A stretch of 54,760 nucleotides of DNA from Protofrankia sp. CiT1 (GCF_917627385.1 NZ_CAKJTL010000046.1:1-54760); one strand, 5' to 3'; numbered from the stretch's first letter, positions 24,637 through 34,283 are shown. Program-made: numbers and translations. Notes: a model not told the origin generated them from the letters alone.

Positions 24637-24806
24637 GGCGGCAACGTTCGCAGACGTCCCCTGCCGCAATCAAGTGCGTAGTTCGCTTACGCCCTAATCT
24701 GTTTCATCGGCACACACAGGACGCCGCCGGGCGTCGCGCTGTGAACGCGCGTGAGGCGGTGCCGCAGTCGTGCGGTCGTGGCCTGTCTGGGGGCGATAAT
24801 GGTCGG

Positions 24807-25097
24807 GTGACCGTCGACCTGCGTGACAGCCGGATTGCTGAGGTGTGCCGGCGCTACGGCGTCGCCGAGCTGTCCGTTTTCGGCTCGGTGGCGCGCGGCG
24901 ACGACATCGGTTCCTCAGACGTCGACCTGCTGTATGTGCTGGCATCCGACTCGACGCTTGGCTTCGAGATCGTCGATCTCCGAGACGAGCTTGAGAAGAT
25001 CGTCGGACGTCGCGTCGACCTGGTGCCCAAGTCCCGGCTGAAGTGGGTCATCCGCGATCAGGTGCTCGCGGAGGCGAGGGTCCTCTATGCGGCGTGA
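24807..25097 (+). CDS. mntA: MNT-type minimal nucleotidyltransferase antitoxin
   Basis: 96 residues from the GTG at 24807. The nucleotidyltransferase motif GSVARGDDIGSSDVDLL gives the GS-x-ARG and two metal Asp residues; a later RRVDLVPK supplies the third acidic position. In MntA-HepT pairs this enzyme AMPylates the HEPN toxin. It overlaps the hepT start by 11 bases. All catalytic residues are in place. The name follows the mntA-hepT system and rests on motif and context. Confidence 0.8.
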   Translation: MTVDLRDSRIAEVCRRYGVAELSVFGSVARGDDIGSSDVDLLYVLASDSTLGFEIVDLRDELEKIVGRRVDLVPKSRLKWVIRDQVLAEARVLYAA

Positions 25098-25457
25098 CGA
25101 GCTGTATCTCGTCGACATGATCGAAGCGACGGCGGCCGCGACGACGTTCGTCCAGGACGTCGATGAGGCCACGTTCGCAGCGAGCGACCTGATCCAGAGT
25201 GCTGTTCTCCAGAAGCTGCTGGTGATCGGTGAGGCGGCCGGGCGAGTCTCATCCGGGATCCGCGCGCGCTGGCCGGATGTGCCGTGGCGATCCGTACAGG
25301 CTTCCGCAACATCGCCGTCCACACATACTTCGACGTCGACTGGTCAATCGTGTGGCGCATCGCCACGACCGCGCTGCGCGAACTTCAGGAGCAACTGACA
25401 ACGCTCCTCAAGACGGAGTTCCCGCTCGTCGCCAGCCAACTCGACCAGCCGCACTGA
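25087..25457 (+). pseudogene. hepT: HepT-like HEPN toxin with a one-base frameshift
   Basis: The frame from the ATG at 25087 runs RDELYLVDMIEAT ... LQKLLVIGEAAGRVSSGIRARWPDVPWRSVQ and then leaves homology near 25306. The adjacent frame carries GFRNIAVHTYFDVDWSIVWRIATTALREL and ends at 25457. This second part holds the R-x4-H HEPN RNase motif (RNIAVH) and the Tyr that MntA modifies (HTYF). Loss of one G in a GG/GGG run joins the two. It is either an inactivated toxin or an assembly error; the intact antitoxin upstream fits toxin loss. Confidence 0.78.
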
Positions 25458-25626
25458 CCACGGGCACATCACCCTGGATCCGGAACCGCCGGAAAGTTGA
25501 TAGTCCCGGGCGGATCGGGGTTGTGAGACCCCACACGGTCGGGGTCGAGACGAACGCGGCCGAACCCGATCCCGACAGGGGTTGGGGACCGGGTCCGGCC
25601 GCAGGTGAGTGCCTACCTAGTGCTGG

Positions 25627-26988
25627 CTACTTGAGGGCGACGCCTCCGGAGTTGCGGTAGGCGATCGTCTTGTTGATCAGGTTGCCACCGTCGGTCTCGG
25701 GCGTGGTCTGTTCGGACCATCCCGCGCCGAACAGCAGGGCCGCGACATGGGCATCGGCCACCTGGGTCATGTGCGAGAACAGCCAGTCCACCTTGTCGTC
25801 CTGGTAGTGGCTGGGCGTGTTGTTCTGCGCCATGTTTCCCACCGGGATCTGCCACAGCAGCACCGGCTTGCCGACCGCCTCGGCCATCGTCTTGTAGAAG
25901 CTCAGGGCGGTGGCGGCCTTCTGGTCGGTCCAGAAGGTGTCCTTGCCCCCGTGCGCCGGCTGGGCGTACCAGCCCGCGTCCCGGTCGGAGATGTCGGTGA
26001 CCAGGAAGTCGCCGGCGTTGGCGCCGAGGTCGACGTAGTCGCTCTTGCACTTCTCGATGTTGCTCTGCCAGTCGAAGCAGGACATGTGCAGGCCCACGCC
26101 GGCGTTCGGCGCGTACTTACGGGTCATCGCGATCATGCACTGGGCCAGGCCCGAGGCACTGTTCTCCTGGGAGCCGCAATCGGTCGAGTTCGCCGACCTC
26201 ACCTGCGCCGGAACCTGGTGCAGATTGCCCAGCGATCGGGCGAAGCCCCAGAAGTCCGGCTCAAGGTCGATCAGGTCCCGCGACGTGCCGATCTTCTGCA
26301 GGAAGAACCGGTAGTCGTTCAGGTACTTGCCGAGCAGGTCGGCGTTGTTGATGACCTTGACCTCGTCCGGGCCCTCACTCAGGCCGGCCATACCTGCGAC
26401 GTCGATCAAGGAGTACCAGTCCCAGACCATCCCCTGCGGGTGCGCCTTGCCCTGGTAGGTCGCCTTGGCCACGGAGTTCTCGCGCACGATGATCTGAGTA
26501 CCGGGTGCGGTGGTGGGGCCGGTCCAGCACCCCCACCAGTTCGACCATGCCGAATCGCAGCGCGCCGCCGTGTACGCGGCCGGCGTAGGTGCGGGCTGGC
26601 TGTGCACGTAGCTGTACTGCAGGTCGAACGGAGCGGCGGACATCGAGGCGTCGGACATCGAGCCGCCGACCAGCACCGTGCTGCTGCCCATGAAGGTCTT
26701 GGTCGAGCTGCCGCTACTGGTGGGCGATGCCCCGCCCGGGGTGCTACTGGCAGCCGAGGAGGCCGACGAGGAGGCCGATGGTGTGGTAGCGGGCTGCGTG
26801 GTTACCGCCGAAACCGTCGGCGTCGGCGTCTGCGAAGGGCTAGCCGCGGATGCGGGCACCTTGATCGGGTTACACGCGGTGGCCACGCAGAGCGTCATGC
26901 CAATTCCGAGCATGACCGCGGCGGGCCGCCGGGACTGCGATGGTCGAGCTGCGGCACGGCGTCGTCGCGCGAGGGCGGACAGGGGCAT
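25627..26988 (-). CDS. Secreted lipoprotein, possibly a TIM-barrel glycoside-hydrolase-like protein
   Basis: 453 residues. A basic N-terminus, a hydrophobic helix (AAVMLGIGMTLCVATAC) and a lipobox-like ATAC at Cys39 suggest lipid anchoring. A Ser/Thr/Pro/Ala-rich linker (residues about 45-100) leads to a globular domain: FDLQYSYVHSQ, AWSNWWGCWTG, LIDLEPDFWGFARSLG, GVGLHMSCFDWQSN, DFLVTDISDRDAGWY, KPVLLWQIPVGN and VAALLFGAGWSEQT. The alternating strand-helix pattern with E in LEPDFW and late W/Q strand ends recalls glycoside hydrolases, but I cannot place a family. Cysteines (143, 151, 269, 303, 311) probably form disulfides. No obvious operon partner. Confidence 0.6.
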   Translation of the reverse strand: MPLSALARRRRAAARPSQSRRPAAVMLGIGMTLCVATACNPIKVPASAASPSQTPTPTVSAVTTQPATTPSASSSASSAASSTPGGASPTSSGSSTKTFMGSSTVLVGGSMSDASMSAAPFDLQYSYVHSQPAPTPAAYTAARCDSAWSNWWGCWTGPTTAPGTQIIVRENSVAKATYQGKAHPQGMVWDWYSLIDVAGMAGLSEGPDEVKVINNADLLGKYLNDYRFFLQKIGTSRDLIDLEPDFWGFARSLGNLHQVPAQVRSANSTDCGSQENSASGLAQCMIAMTRKYAPNAGVGLHMSCFDWQSNIEKCKSDYVDLGANAGDFLVTDISDRDAGWYAQPAHGGKDTFWTDQKAATALSFYKTMAEAVGKPVLLWQIPVGNMAQNNTPSHYQDDKVDWLFSHMTQVADAHVAALLFGAGWSEQTTPETDGGNLINKTIAYRNSGGVALK

Positions 26989-27290
26989 GAACTCTCCGTT
27001 GTCGTGTCTACGCGACCGCGAGGTCGCACGGGTTGGGCCCCCAGCCGTTGCGACCCTAATGACAACCTTTGGCGCATGTCTACATCGATGCCCGAGTTGT
27101 TACCAGCTTGAGCTGATGTAGGTGCCTCGTCGACGGTCGTGGCACCGTCGTGAGACCACGGCCCTGCGGCGTCGACCCGGCCCGTGTCGACCGCGTCCTG
27201 GCCGCCGATTCTGGGGTGCGCCGGGACGGCAAGCTACCTGCCCGTACCCTGAAGGGCGCAAGTATGCGATCTCGCTGGTCAGGTGCTTGA

Positions 27291-27560
27291 TCAGACGGCT
27301 CGTTGATATTCGTGGAGGAGGCTGCCGAGGCGGTCGACGCGTCTGATCGGGCCGCTCGGATCGCCGGCTGAGGCCGGCCGATCGGGCATGTCGAGGGCGA
27401 GGCCGTGGTGGGGCCGAGCGGTGTTATGGTGCTCGACGTAGATCGACGGGACCTGTTCCGCGTGGCGCCGATTCCAGATCAAGGTCCAGTCCAGGCACTC
27501 GGCGCGGACGGTGCGCACCCAACGTTCGGCGAAGGCGTTCGCGCGCGGCGCCGGAAACGC
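27291..27560 (-). pseudogene. IS3-family transposase, C-terminal fragment
   Basis: The minus-strand frame reads PRANAFAERWVRTVRAECLDWTLIW ... YVEHHNTARPHHGLAL ... RRVDRLGSLLHEYQRAV and stops at 27291. This is the end of an rve/DDE integrase core (the E of NAFAERWVRT is the third catalytic acid). The upstream two thirds are missing: homology stops at about 27555, where IS1380 sequence begins on the other strand. Confidence 0.85.
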
Positions 27561-28514
27561 TGGACTGCGACTCGGCCGACGTGGAGGTCTACGGCCGTCA
27601 GAAGCGCGGTGTCGCCTATACCCACGACGGGAAGAGGGCCGGCCGTTGCTGGTCAGCTGGGTGCGTACCGGGCTGACGCTGGCGGCCCAGCTGCTCGCCG
27701 GCAACCAGGACCCGCGGCCGTTCGTGACCGCCCTCATGCGTCGGGCGTTGGCGGTGCTGCCTGATGCGGTGTGCGCGCCGCCGCTGTTCCGGTGTGACAG
27801 CGCTTCTTCTCGGCCGGCTTCATGCATGCCATGGTCGCCGCCGGCGGCGACTTCGCGATCGCCGCGCCGCGCAGCCAGGCGCTGTGGCGAGCGTATGCCG
27901 CCATCCCCGAAGACCGGTGGGTCGACGCCCGCGATATGCGCGGCGCGCAGGTCGCCGCCTGCGACTACGCCCCGGCCGGTGCCCCGGCCGGCACCTACAC
28001 GATCGTGCGACGGGTGAAGGTCCGCGCCGACGAGGTCTCCACCGACCCGCGCTCCCGGCTGCGACGCACGATCCCGACCGGCCAGCTACAACTGATGCTC
28101 GACGGCGTCGCCGACCACGGCTGGGCCGTCAGCTTCCTCGTCACGAACATCCCCGCCGACGAGCCCGACGGGATCGTCGCCCTCGAGTGGTGGTTCCGAG
28201 GCCGCGCCGACGTCGAAAAAAGGATCAAGGAACACAAGCTCGGCGCGGGACTACGGCACCTGCCCTCCGCCGACCCGACGATCAACCGGGTCTGGATGTG
28301 GGTGGCGATCCTCGCCGGCTGGATCTCCGCGTTGCTGCAGGCCATCACCGGCTACGACCAGCACACCGGCCGCGCGCACGCCCCGACCCTGCCAATCCCC
28401 GGTGGCCTCGCCCCGCGCCAGACCCATGAATCCAGGACCACGCCAGGACACCACAGAACCCGGCCAGGCCGGGCGTGTCATCCCTCATCTGCCCACAGCA
28501 CGTCATATGTGTGA
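27561..28514 (+). pseudogene. IS1380-family transposase, truncated and frameshifted
   Basis: Homology begins mid-gene (DVEVYGRQKRGVAY) right at the IS3 fragment, shifts frame near 27650 (LLVSWVRTGLTLAAQLLAGNQDPRPFVTALMRRAL), and shifts again near 27800 (FFSAGFMHAMVAAGGDFAIAAPRSQALWRAYAAI). It then stays open through WVDARDMRGAQVAACDYAPAG, SFLVTNIPADE, the Glu-bearing EWWFRGRADVEKRIKEHK and RHLPSADPTINRVWMWVAILA. The last 50 codons (after about 28390) do not match and no IS end is recognisable. At least two frameshifts and loss of both ends make it dead. Confidence 0.82.
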
Positions 28515-28790
28515 ACACACACCACGACGGCGCGGGCTCCCGGCAAGCCGGACCGGTGAACATGAGGGCCGCAACGTCCGACAACTCAAGAACCGCCAGC
28601 GTCGAGGGTATCTGTCCGGAAAAGCCGGAACCCGTCGACGCGGGGCGCAGAACAGGCCAGTGGTGGAAGCAGGCGCTGAACGCGATGGTGATCCTGTTCC
28701 CGGGCAGGCTTCCACTTCACTAATCGAAGAGCAAATCACACGGTAAGGACAATGCTTGCCCATCCTTACACGAAAAACTGGACAGGCCCC

Positions 28791-30166
28791 TTAGCCCCTG
28801 CCTGTCACCGCCGCCAGGATGGTCCGCAAATGCTCGGCGGCCCGGTCATAGGTCACCCGCAGCGCCAGCTCGTCGAACCCGTCGAACAGCAACGCGACTT
28901 TGCCCTGTTCCACCATCCGCCGCACGGCTCGCACGTCCACGCCGTGCTCGCCGAGCTTGGTCAGGTGCAGCGCGAGCAGCTCGTCGACCGAGTGCGTCTT
29001 CTCCAACGCCCGCAACTCGACGAGCAAGGGGGCGACCTGGGCTACCTCGTCAGGCAGCCGGCGCGTCAGCTCCCGCAGCAGAAAACTCTTCCCGTGCCCG
29101 AAGTCGCCCAGGATCAGCAGGAACCGGGCCTGCTCCACATCCAGCCAGTCACACATCGCCGCGAATACGTCCCGTTGCACCGCCGGCCCGCCGGCGTCAC
29201 CAACGGCACGGCCTACAGCATCCTGGGCCACGGTGAACCGCTGCGGCACGTACAGACCTGGCGGGCCAGATAGCGCCGTGGATCCCACCGGCCCTCGAAC
29301 TCGGCGAGGCTGAACAGCCGGACCCGCCGTCGCCGTGCTTGGCGCAGAACCTCCTCCCCTGGTGGCTCACCCAGGTAGACCAGCTCCGAGTCCGGCCACG
29401 GCTCCAGCGGTAAGTACGTCGCCCGCACGACCGTGTCATAGAACGCCTCGACCGCCTCCGCGTCCGGCGCGTTGACACTGATCCCAACAGGCCACCGCCG
29501 CCGTTCCCCATCACGTTCCCCAGACATATCCACATAGGGAAACAGCCCCTCCCGGTGGCTCCCGTGGACCGTCGCTTCGGGGTGCCGCTCCTTGCATACC
29601 TCCTGGACCAGACCAAGCAGCCTGAGCCTCAGCTCCCCGTTGTCCGGCCCTGGAAAACGCGGCGGCTGCCCACGATCACCGGCCGCCGGATACCCCGGAG
29701 CTACCGCGGACGGTGCCGCTTCGCCATTCGTGGCTGTCATCAACCCGTCGACCAGCACACGGTGAGCGTCGGCCGCCGAACGGTCGACAAGACTGATCCG
29801 CCCGATCTCCCGCAACAGCGGCGGAGCCTCGCACGGCGCCACCCGTACCGGAACCAGCAGCTTCTTCCCAGCAACCGCATCCGCCAGCGCCGCGTTCAGC
29901 TCTGCCTTACACCACTTCGAATCCAGATAGGCAGGAGAAAGGATCACCATGACGCAGGACGCTGCCATCAGCTCCGCACGGATCCAGCCGACGAAATTCC
30001 CGCCAGGAACCGAGTGCCAGGCCTGCAGCCGAGGCCGATAGCCCGTCTCCCGCAGCTGCCAGGCAACCCACACCGCCCAAGGCTCGTCCGCTTCCGCGTA
30101 ACTGAGAAAGACCGTCCGCCCGTCACCCACCACGCGCGGAGCCCCACCAAACGCCCCCGAAGTCAC
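28791..30166 (-). pseudogene. TIR-NACHT (STAND) immune-type protein, frameshifted and truncated
   Basis: The first frame (30166 to about 29265, GTG start) opens with a TIR domain: TVFLSYAEADEPWAVWVAWQL, LMAASCVMVILSPAYLDSKWCKAEL with a plausible catalytic Glu, and LLVPVRVAP. A 130-residue linker domain ends EFEGRWDPRRYLARQ. One base later the next frame continues LYVPQRFTVAQ into a NACHT module with Walker A GDFGHGKS and Walker B VALLFDGFDELA, then breaks off at VTGRG in a TAA. The rest of NACHT and the sensor repeats are gone. TIR-NACHT proteins act as NAD-depleting phage sensors in other bacteria; this copy should be non-functional. Confidence 0.8.
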
Positions 30167-30263
30167 CTAACCAGGATGACACCCCAAGGAAACGGAACGC
30201 TGCCCCCTGGCCTCCAACGACGCGCACCCGAATTCGGACATCCCGGCCCACAACGGGCTCAGC

Positions 30264-30527
30264 TCAGGGCCGAGGGGGGTGCCACGGGCTCGCCGGACGC
30301 AGCAGGTCGGCTGATCGCAGCAGTACGTCGGCGAGGGCGCGAGCCTCTTCAGGCGTCAGGTACGCGGCGGACATCGTGTCGAGCATGGGCGTGTCCAGCC
30401 GCAGCAGGACCACCGCGGCCTGCCCCGAGGCCGCGGGTGGTTCCGGCCGGACGGTGATCTCAGCCTGGCCGATCCGGGTAGTGAGGACGCCATCATGTGG
30501 ATCGTGGCGCACCAGGGCCATGGTCAT
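30264..30527 (-). CDS. Hypothetical protein (87 aa)
   Basis: ATG at 30527 (or 30521) preceded by GGAGGAG. Reads as a small alpha/beta protein: VLTTRIGQAEITVRPEP, then VVLLRLDTPMLDTMSAAYLTPEEARALADVLLRSADLL. LTPEEARALADVLLRSA is a pattern common in small actinobacterial proteins of unknown function often near regulators. No close family is recognised. Codon use is normal for the genome. Reality of the gene is likely; function unknown. Confidence 0.55.
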   Translation of the reverse strand: MTMALVRHDPHDGVLTTRIGQAEITVRPEPPAASGQAAVVLLRLDTPMLDTMSAAYLTPEEARALADVLLRSADLLRPASPWHPPRP

Positions 30528-30805
30528 CCACTCCTCCCGAACCGAGTTGGTCTTGGCCGACGCACTTGTTGGACTCCCGTTGGCCGGTCGGGGTTGTCCT
30601 GGCTCGGCGTCCAGAACGCGACCGGTCCAGCGGCATCCTCGCGATCCCGTTGGACTCCCGCTGTCGTTCCGGTGACATCCGGCTACACCGTGGTCCCGAT
30701 AGTGACGATACGGACACGCAGTTGAATGTCGGCGAAGGGAGTTCTGATTTTTTGTGCCAACGGTAGTTCGACTGTCAAGCAACAGTTCGCAAAAGGATGG
30801 CTGCG

Positions 30806-32194
30806 ATGTCAACGATGTCCGAACGGCCCGCCGTCGACGTGCTTGGAAATCATCGGAATGATCCAAATAATTCATGTCACCCGGCTCTGCTGCGCGGCCT
30901 GACCAGGCCACGGATGGCGATGCGACAGCCGGCAGCGCCGCGGTCTGGGCCTGCGGGTGCCCAGGCCGCCCTTGGACGGCGGGAGCTCCTCCGGCTGGCC
31001 GGCATATTGACGGGCGGCGGCGTCCTGCTGGCCGCGTGCGGATCGCAACAGGCGGCTCCGCCACCGGCGCCGACGGGGCCGAGCCCCCTGCCCGAACGCT
31101 CCGTCACCGACTACTGGGCCGGCCGGAGCAGGGCGGGCCATCTGGACTTCGCGAACTGGCCGCTGTACATCGACACGTTCCCCGGCCAGAAGAACGGCCA
31201 CCCGACGCTTGATCTGTTCACCCGGACAACCGGAATCACGGTTTCCTACCGTGAGGTCATCGACAACGACGAGTCGTTCTACGCGGGCATCCAGTCGTTA
31301 CTCGAGGCGGGGCGTCCGATCGGCCACGATCTGATGGTCATCACCAACGGCCAGGTGCTCGCGGAGCTCATCCGGCTGAACTACCTGGCGCCGCTGGACA
31401 GGAACCGGCTGCCCACCTTCTACGCCAACGCCGACGAGACCGTCGTGAGCCCGTCCTATGACCGGGACAACACGTTCACGGTTGCCTGGCAGTCGGGAAT
31501 CACGGGGATCGCCTACGACCTGAACCGCACCGGCCGTGAGATCAGGAGTTTCAACGATCTGTTCGACCCGGCCTTTGCGGGCCGGGTCGGGATGTTCGGA
31601 GATGTTCGGGATCTCCCGAACTTCACTCTGGTGGGGCTGGGCATCATGCCGGAGACCTCCACTCCGGCGGACTGGCACAAAGCCGCCGATGCCCTGCGCA
31701 GACAGCGTGCCGATCATATCGTCCGCAACTACTACCAGCAGGACTACATCGAGCCGCTCAAGAAAGGGGAGGTGTGGTTGTCCATGGCGTGGTCGGGTGA
31801 TATTTTCCAGGCCAATTCCGAAGGGGCGGACCTGCGGTTCGTCGTTCCGGAGGAGGGCGGGATTCTGTGGACGGACAGCATGTGCATCCCGGTCACCGCG
31901 CCCCATCCGGTGGATGCGATCACTTTTATGGACTTCGCCTACCAGCCCGACGTCGCCGCGAAGCTCGCCGAGGGGATCAACTACATCACGCCCGTCCCCT
32001 TCGCGCGTGACCGGATCCTGCGAGACGCGGTCGCGGCCAGCGGCGACCAGCGGACCCAGCTGACCGCCACGGCCAACAGCTCGCTGGTTTTTCCCACGCG
32101 TTCAGACCTTGCCCGGCTGCGCCGTTACCGCGTTCTGGACAGGGCCGAGGCCGCCGAGTGGAATGCGCTGTTCCAGCCGATCTACCAAACCTGA
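30806..32194 (+). CDS. potD: Spermidine/putrescine-type ABC transporter substrate-binding lipoprotein
   Basis: 462 residues from the ATG at 30806 (AAGGA 8 bases upstream); an ATG at 30914 is an alternative closer to the signal. The signal is Tat-like with a lipobox: GRRELLRLAGILTGGGVLLAAC. The mature part is a class I periplasmic-binding fold of the PotD type: LDFANWPLYIDT, TTGITVSYREVIDNDESFYAGI, GHDLMVITNGQVLAELI, VAWQSGITGIAYD, MAWSGDIFQA, EGGILWTDSMCIPVTAPHP and AITFMDFAYQP. It should capture polyamines at the cell surface. The usual potA/B/C genes are not in the window; the neighbours are catabolic genes. Confidence 0.87.
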   Translation: MSTMSERPAVDVLGNHRNDPNNSCHPALLRGLTRPRMAMRQPAAPRSGPAGAQAALGRRELLRLAGILTGGGVLLAACGSQQAAPPPAPTGPSPLPERSVTDYWAGRSRAGHLDFANWPLYIDTFPGQKNGHPTLDLFTRTTGITVSYREVIDNDESFYAGIQSLLEAGRPIGHDLMVITNGQVLAELIRLNYLAPLDRNRLPTFYANADETVVSPSYDRDNTFTVAWQSGITGIAYDLNRTGREIRSFNDLFDPAFAGRVGMFGDVRDLPNFTLVGLGIMPETSTPADWHKAADALRRQRADHIVRNYYQQDYIEPLKKGEVWLSMAWSGDIFQANSEGADLRFVVPEEGGILWTDSMCIPVTAPHPVDAITFMDFAYQPDVAAKLAEGINYITPVPFARDRILRDAVAASGDQRTQLTATANSSLVFPTRSDLARLRRYRVLDRAEAAEWNALFQPIYQT

Positions 32195-32225
32195 CCAGCC
32201 GCCGGCCACTCAACGCTGTGCGGGC

Positions 32226-33503
32226 TCACTGGCCCGACAGGGCCGCGGCGAGGGCGGCCGAGAGCAGGTCCACGTCGGCGAGGTCGATGACCAGCGGGGG
32301 GCAGAAGGCCAGTGTGGAGGTGCCGAGCGGGCGGACGATGACACCATGGGCGAGCATCCGGTCGCGGATCTCGGTGGCGGTCGGGCCGTCGGGCAGGTCC
32401 ACCGCCCACATCGCGCCGTGGCCGCGGACGTCGCTGAGACCGTGCGTGCTCGCTACCGCCCGCAGCCCGGCCTCGAGGCGCTCGCCGATCACGGATGCCC
32501 GGCCTGGCAGGTCCTCGGTCTCGAGGACGGCGATGTTGGCCAGCGCGGCGGCGCACGCCGCCGGATGCCCGGAATAGGTGCCGCCGTGGCGCAGTACGAC
32601 GTCCGGGCGGCGCAGCGGCTCGTGCGCCGCGGGGCCGATGAGTACGCCACCAAGGGGCTGATAGCCGCTGGTCGCGGCCTTCGCGAACGTGACGAGGTCA
32701 GGCCGGACGCCGAAGTGCTGAGCACCGAACCAGCCGCCCAGCCGGCCGAAACCGGTGATCACTTCATCCATGATCAGAAAGGCGCCGTGGGCGTCGCAGA
32801 GATCCCGCAGGCCCGTGAGGTAGCCGGGGCGGGGCGGATACACGCCGCCGGCCCCGATCACGGGCTCGGCGATGACCGCGGCCACCCGGCCGGGCTTGCT
32901 CGCCATGACGTCGGCCACCGCGTCGAGGTCGTCCTTGCCCACGTGGACGATGTTGCCGACACCGGGACCGAAGCCGGCCTGGTTCGCGGGAAGCCCGGTC
33001 AGGCTCATGCCGCCGTAGGTCACGCCGTGGTAGCTCGGCGATCGGCTGATGATGATCGTTCGTTCCGGCTCGCCGGTGACGGCGTGCGCCAGGCGGGCGA
33101 TCTTCATGGCGGTGTCCACCGCTTCCGATCCGCCACAGGTCAGGAACACCCGGGCAGCGGGCATGGGCGCCAGCTCGGCGAGCCGCTCGGCGAGCGCTTC
33201 CGCCGGCGGGTTGCTGAAGCGTTCGAACAGGTGGAAGGCGTCCAGCGTGCGCAGCTGCGCCGTCACCGCTTCGATGATCTCTGTGCGGCCGTGCCCGGCC
33301 GCGCAGTACCACAGGCCCGCCAGGGCATCGACGTAGCGCCGGCCGGAGTCGTCCACGACGTGCGCGCCCCTGCCGGAGACGATCCGGATGAACGAGTCCT
33401 GGGCTGCCGCCGGGCGGGCAAAGGGGTGCAGGAGCGGGTACGGCGCCGTGGTCGGATCGGTACCAGCGGCGGAGCCACCGGTCCTTGACGGCGTGATGTG
33501 CAC
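32226..33503 (-). CDS. Class III aminotransferase (omega-amino acid/diamine type)
   Basis: 425 residues. PLP fold marks: GLWYCAAGHGRTEI, FLTCGGSEAVDTAMKIAR, SRSPSYHGVTYGGMSLTG, the Asp of FLIMDEVITGFGRLG, and the Schiff-base Lys in VTFAKAATSGYQPLGGV. Similar enzymes transfer amino groups from putrescine, beta-alanine or taurine to pyruvate. It is convergent with potD (31 bp apart) and followed upstream on the same strand by an Lrp/AsnC regulator, which supports amine catabolism. Exact substrate cannot be told. Confidence 0.88.
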   Translation of the reverse strand: MHITPSRTGGSAAGTDPTTAPYPLLHPFARPAAAQDSFIRIVSGRGAHVVDDSGRRYVDALAGLWYCAAGHGRTEIIEAVTAQLRTLDAFHLFERFSNPPAEALAERLAELAPMPAARVFLTCGGSEAVDTAMKIARLAHAVTGEPERTIIISRSPSYHGVTYGGMSLTGLPANQAGFGPGVGNIVHVGKDDLDAVADVMASKPGRVAAVIAEPVIGAGGVYPPRPGYLTGLRDLCDAHGAFLIMDEVITGFGRLGGWFGAQHFGVRPDLVTFAKAATSGYQPLGGVLIGPAAHEPLRRPDVVLRHGGTYSGHPAACAAALANIAVLETEDLPGRASVIGERLEAGLRAVASTHGLSDVRGHGAMWAVDLPDGPTATEIRDRMLAHGVIVRPLGTSTLAFCPPLVIDLADVDLLSAALAAALSGQ

Positions 33504-33604
33504 GGTGATCGGGCTCCTTTCCTGGATGGTCCACGCTATGCGGTATCTGTCCCCGCGGCGCGTTCATCCCCGCGTTGAGTCGTGTCCGTGCGTAACCGTT
33601 CGGA

Positions 33605-34096
33605 TCAGCGCGCGCCCCAGGTGTAGGTCTGCTTCACCAAGCGCAGGTACACGAACGTCTCGGTCTCCCGTACCTGCGGCAGCGCGCGGATGCTGTCGTT
33701 GATCAATGACAGCAGGTGCTCATCATCCTCGGCGACGATCTCCAGTAGGAGATCGAACGATCCAGCGGTGAGCACCACGTAATCGACCTCCGGCAGCGCC
33801 GCGATGATGTCGGCCACCTCCCGGGCGTCGCCCGACACCTTGACGCCGATCATGGCTTCACGCCGGAAGCCCACCCGCAGCGGGTCGGTCACCGCGACGA
33901 TCTGCATGATCCCGGAGTCGAGCAGCCGCTGGACCCGCTGGCGGACCGCGGCCTCGGACAGGCCCACGGCCGTGGCCATGGCCGCATAGGAGCGCCTGCC
34001 ATCCTCCTGGAGCTGTTCGATGATTGCTTTGTTGATGTCGTCGAGGAGGGGTTCCGGCGCGGCCCTCGCGACGCTCGGCTTACGTTCCTGGGACAA
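33605..34096 (-). CDS. Lrp/AsnC-family transcriptional regulator
   Basis: 163 residues from a TTG at 34096, with AAGGAAG just upstream; no ATG or GTG fits the family start. Residues 14-60 hold the winged HTH (DDINKAIIEQLQEDGRRSYAAMATAVGLSEAAVRQRVQRLLDSG). The RAM effector domain follows (MIGVKVSGDAREVADIIAALPEVDYVVLTAGSFDLLLEIVAED). It is divergent from the second aminotransferase (187 bp shared region) and reads toward the first, so it probably controls both and the dehydrogenase. Confidence 0.88.
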   Translation of the reverse strand: MSQERKPSVARAAPEPLLDDINKAIIEQLQEDGRRSYAAMATAVGLSEAAVRQRVQRLLDSGIMQIVAVTDPLRVGFRREAMIGVKVSGDAREVADIIAALPEVDYVVLTAGSFDLLLEIVAEDDEHLLSLINDSIRALPQVRETETFVYLRLVKQTYTWGAR

Positions 34097-34283
34097 AGTC
34101 TTCCTTATCGGGTCCTGAACGGCAGGAGCGGATCTCGGGTGGTGGCAGTCGCACGGTTGCGCGAAGCGGAACACGCGGTGCGGGCCCGGCATTTTCCCCG
34201 CTCGAGTGTTCCGTGGATTCCCTTGTCAGTGGCCGGGGCGGGCTACGCTTTCCGTACCTGGCTACCGGAAGGGGAGCGGGAAC

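Noticed and set aside
25747-27111. 454-codon plus-strand frame
   Set aside because: Mirror of the secreted lipoprotein gene; Arg/Gly/Val-rich shadow composition.
32109-33488. 459-codon plus-strand frame
   Set aside because: Antisense to the class III aminotransferase; shadow of codon bias.
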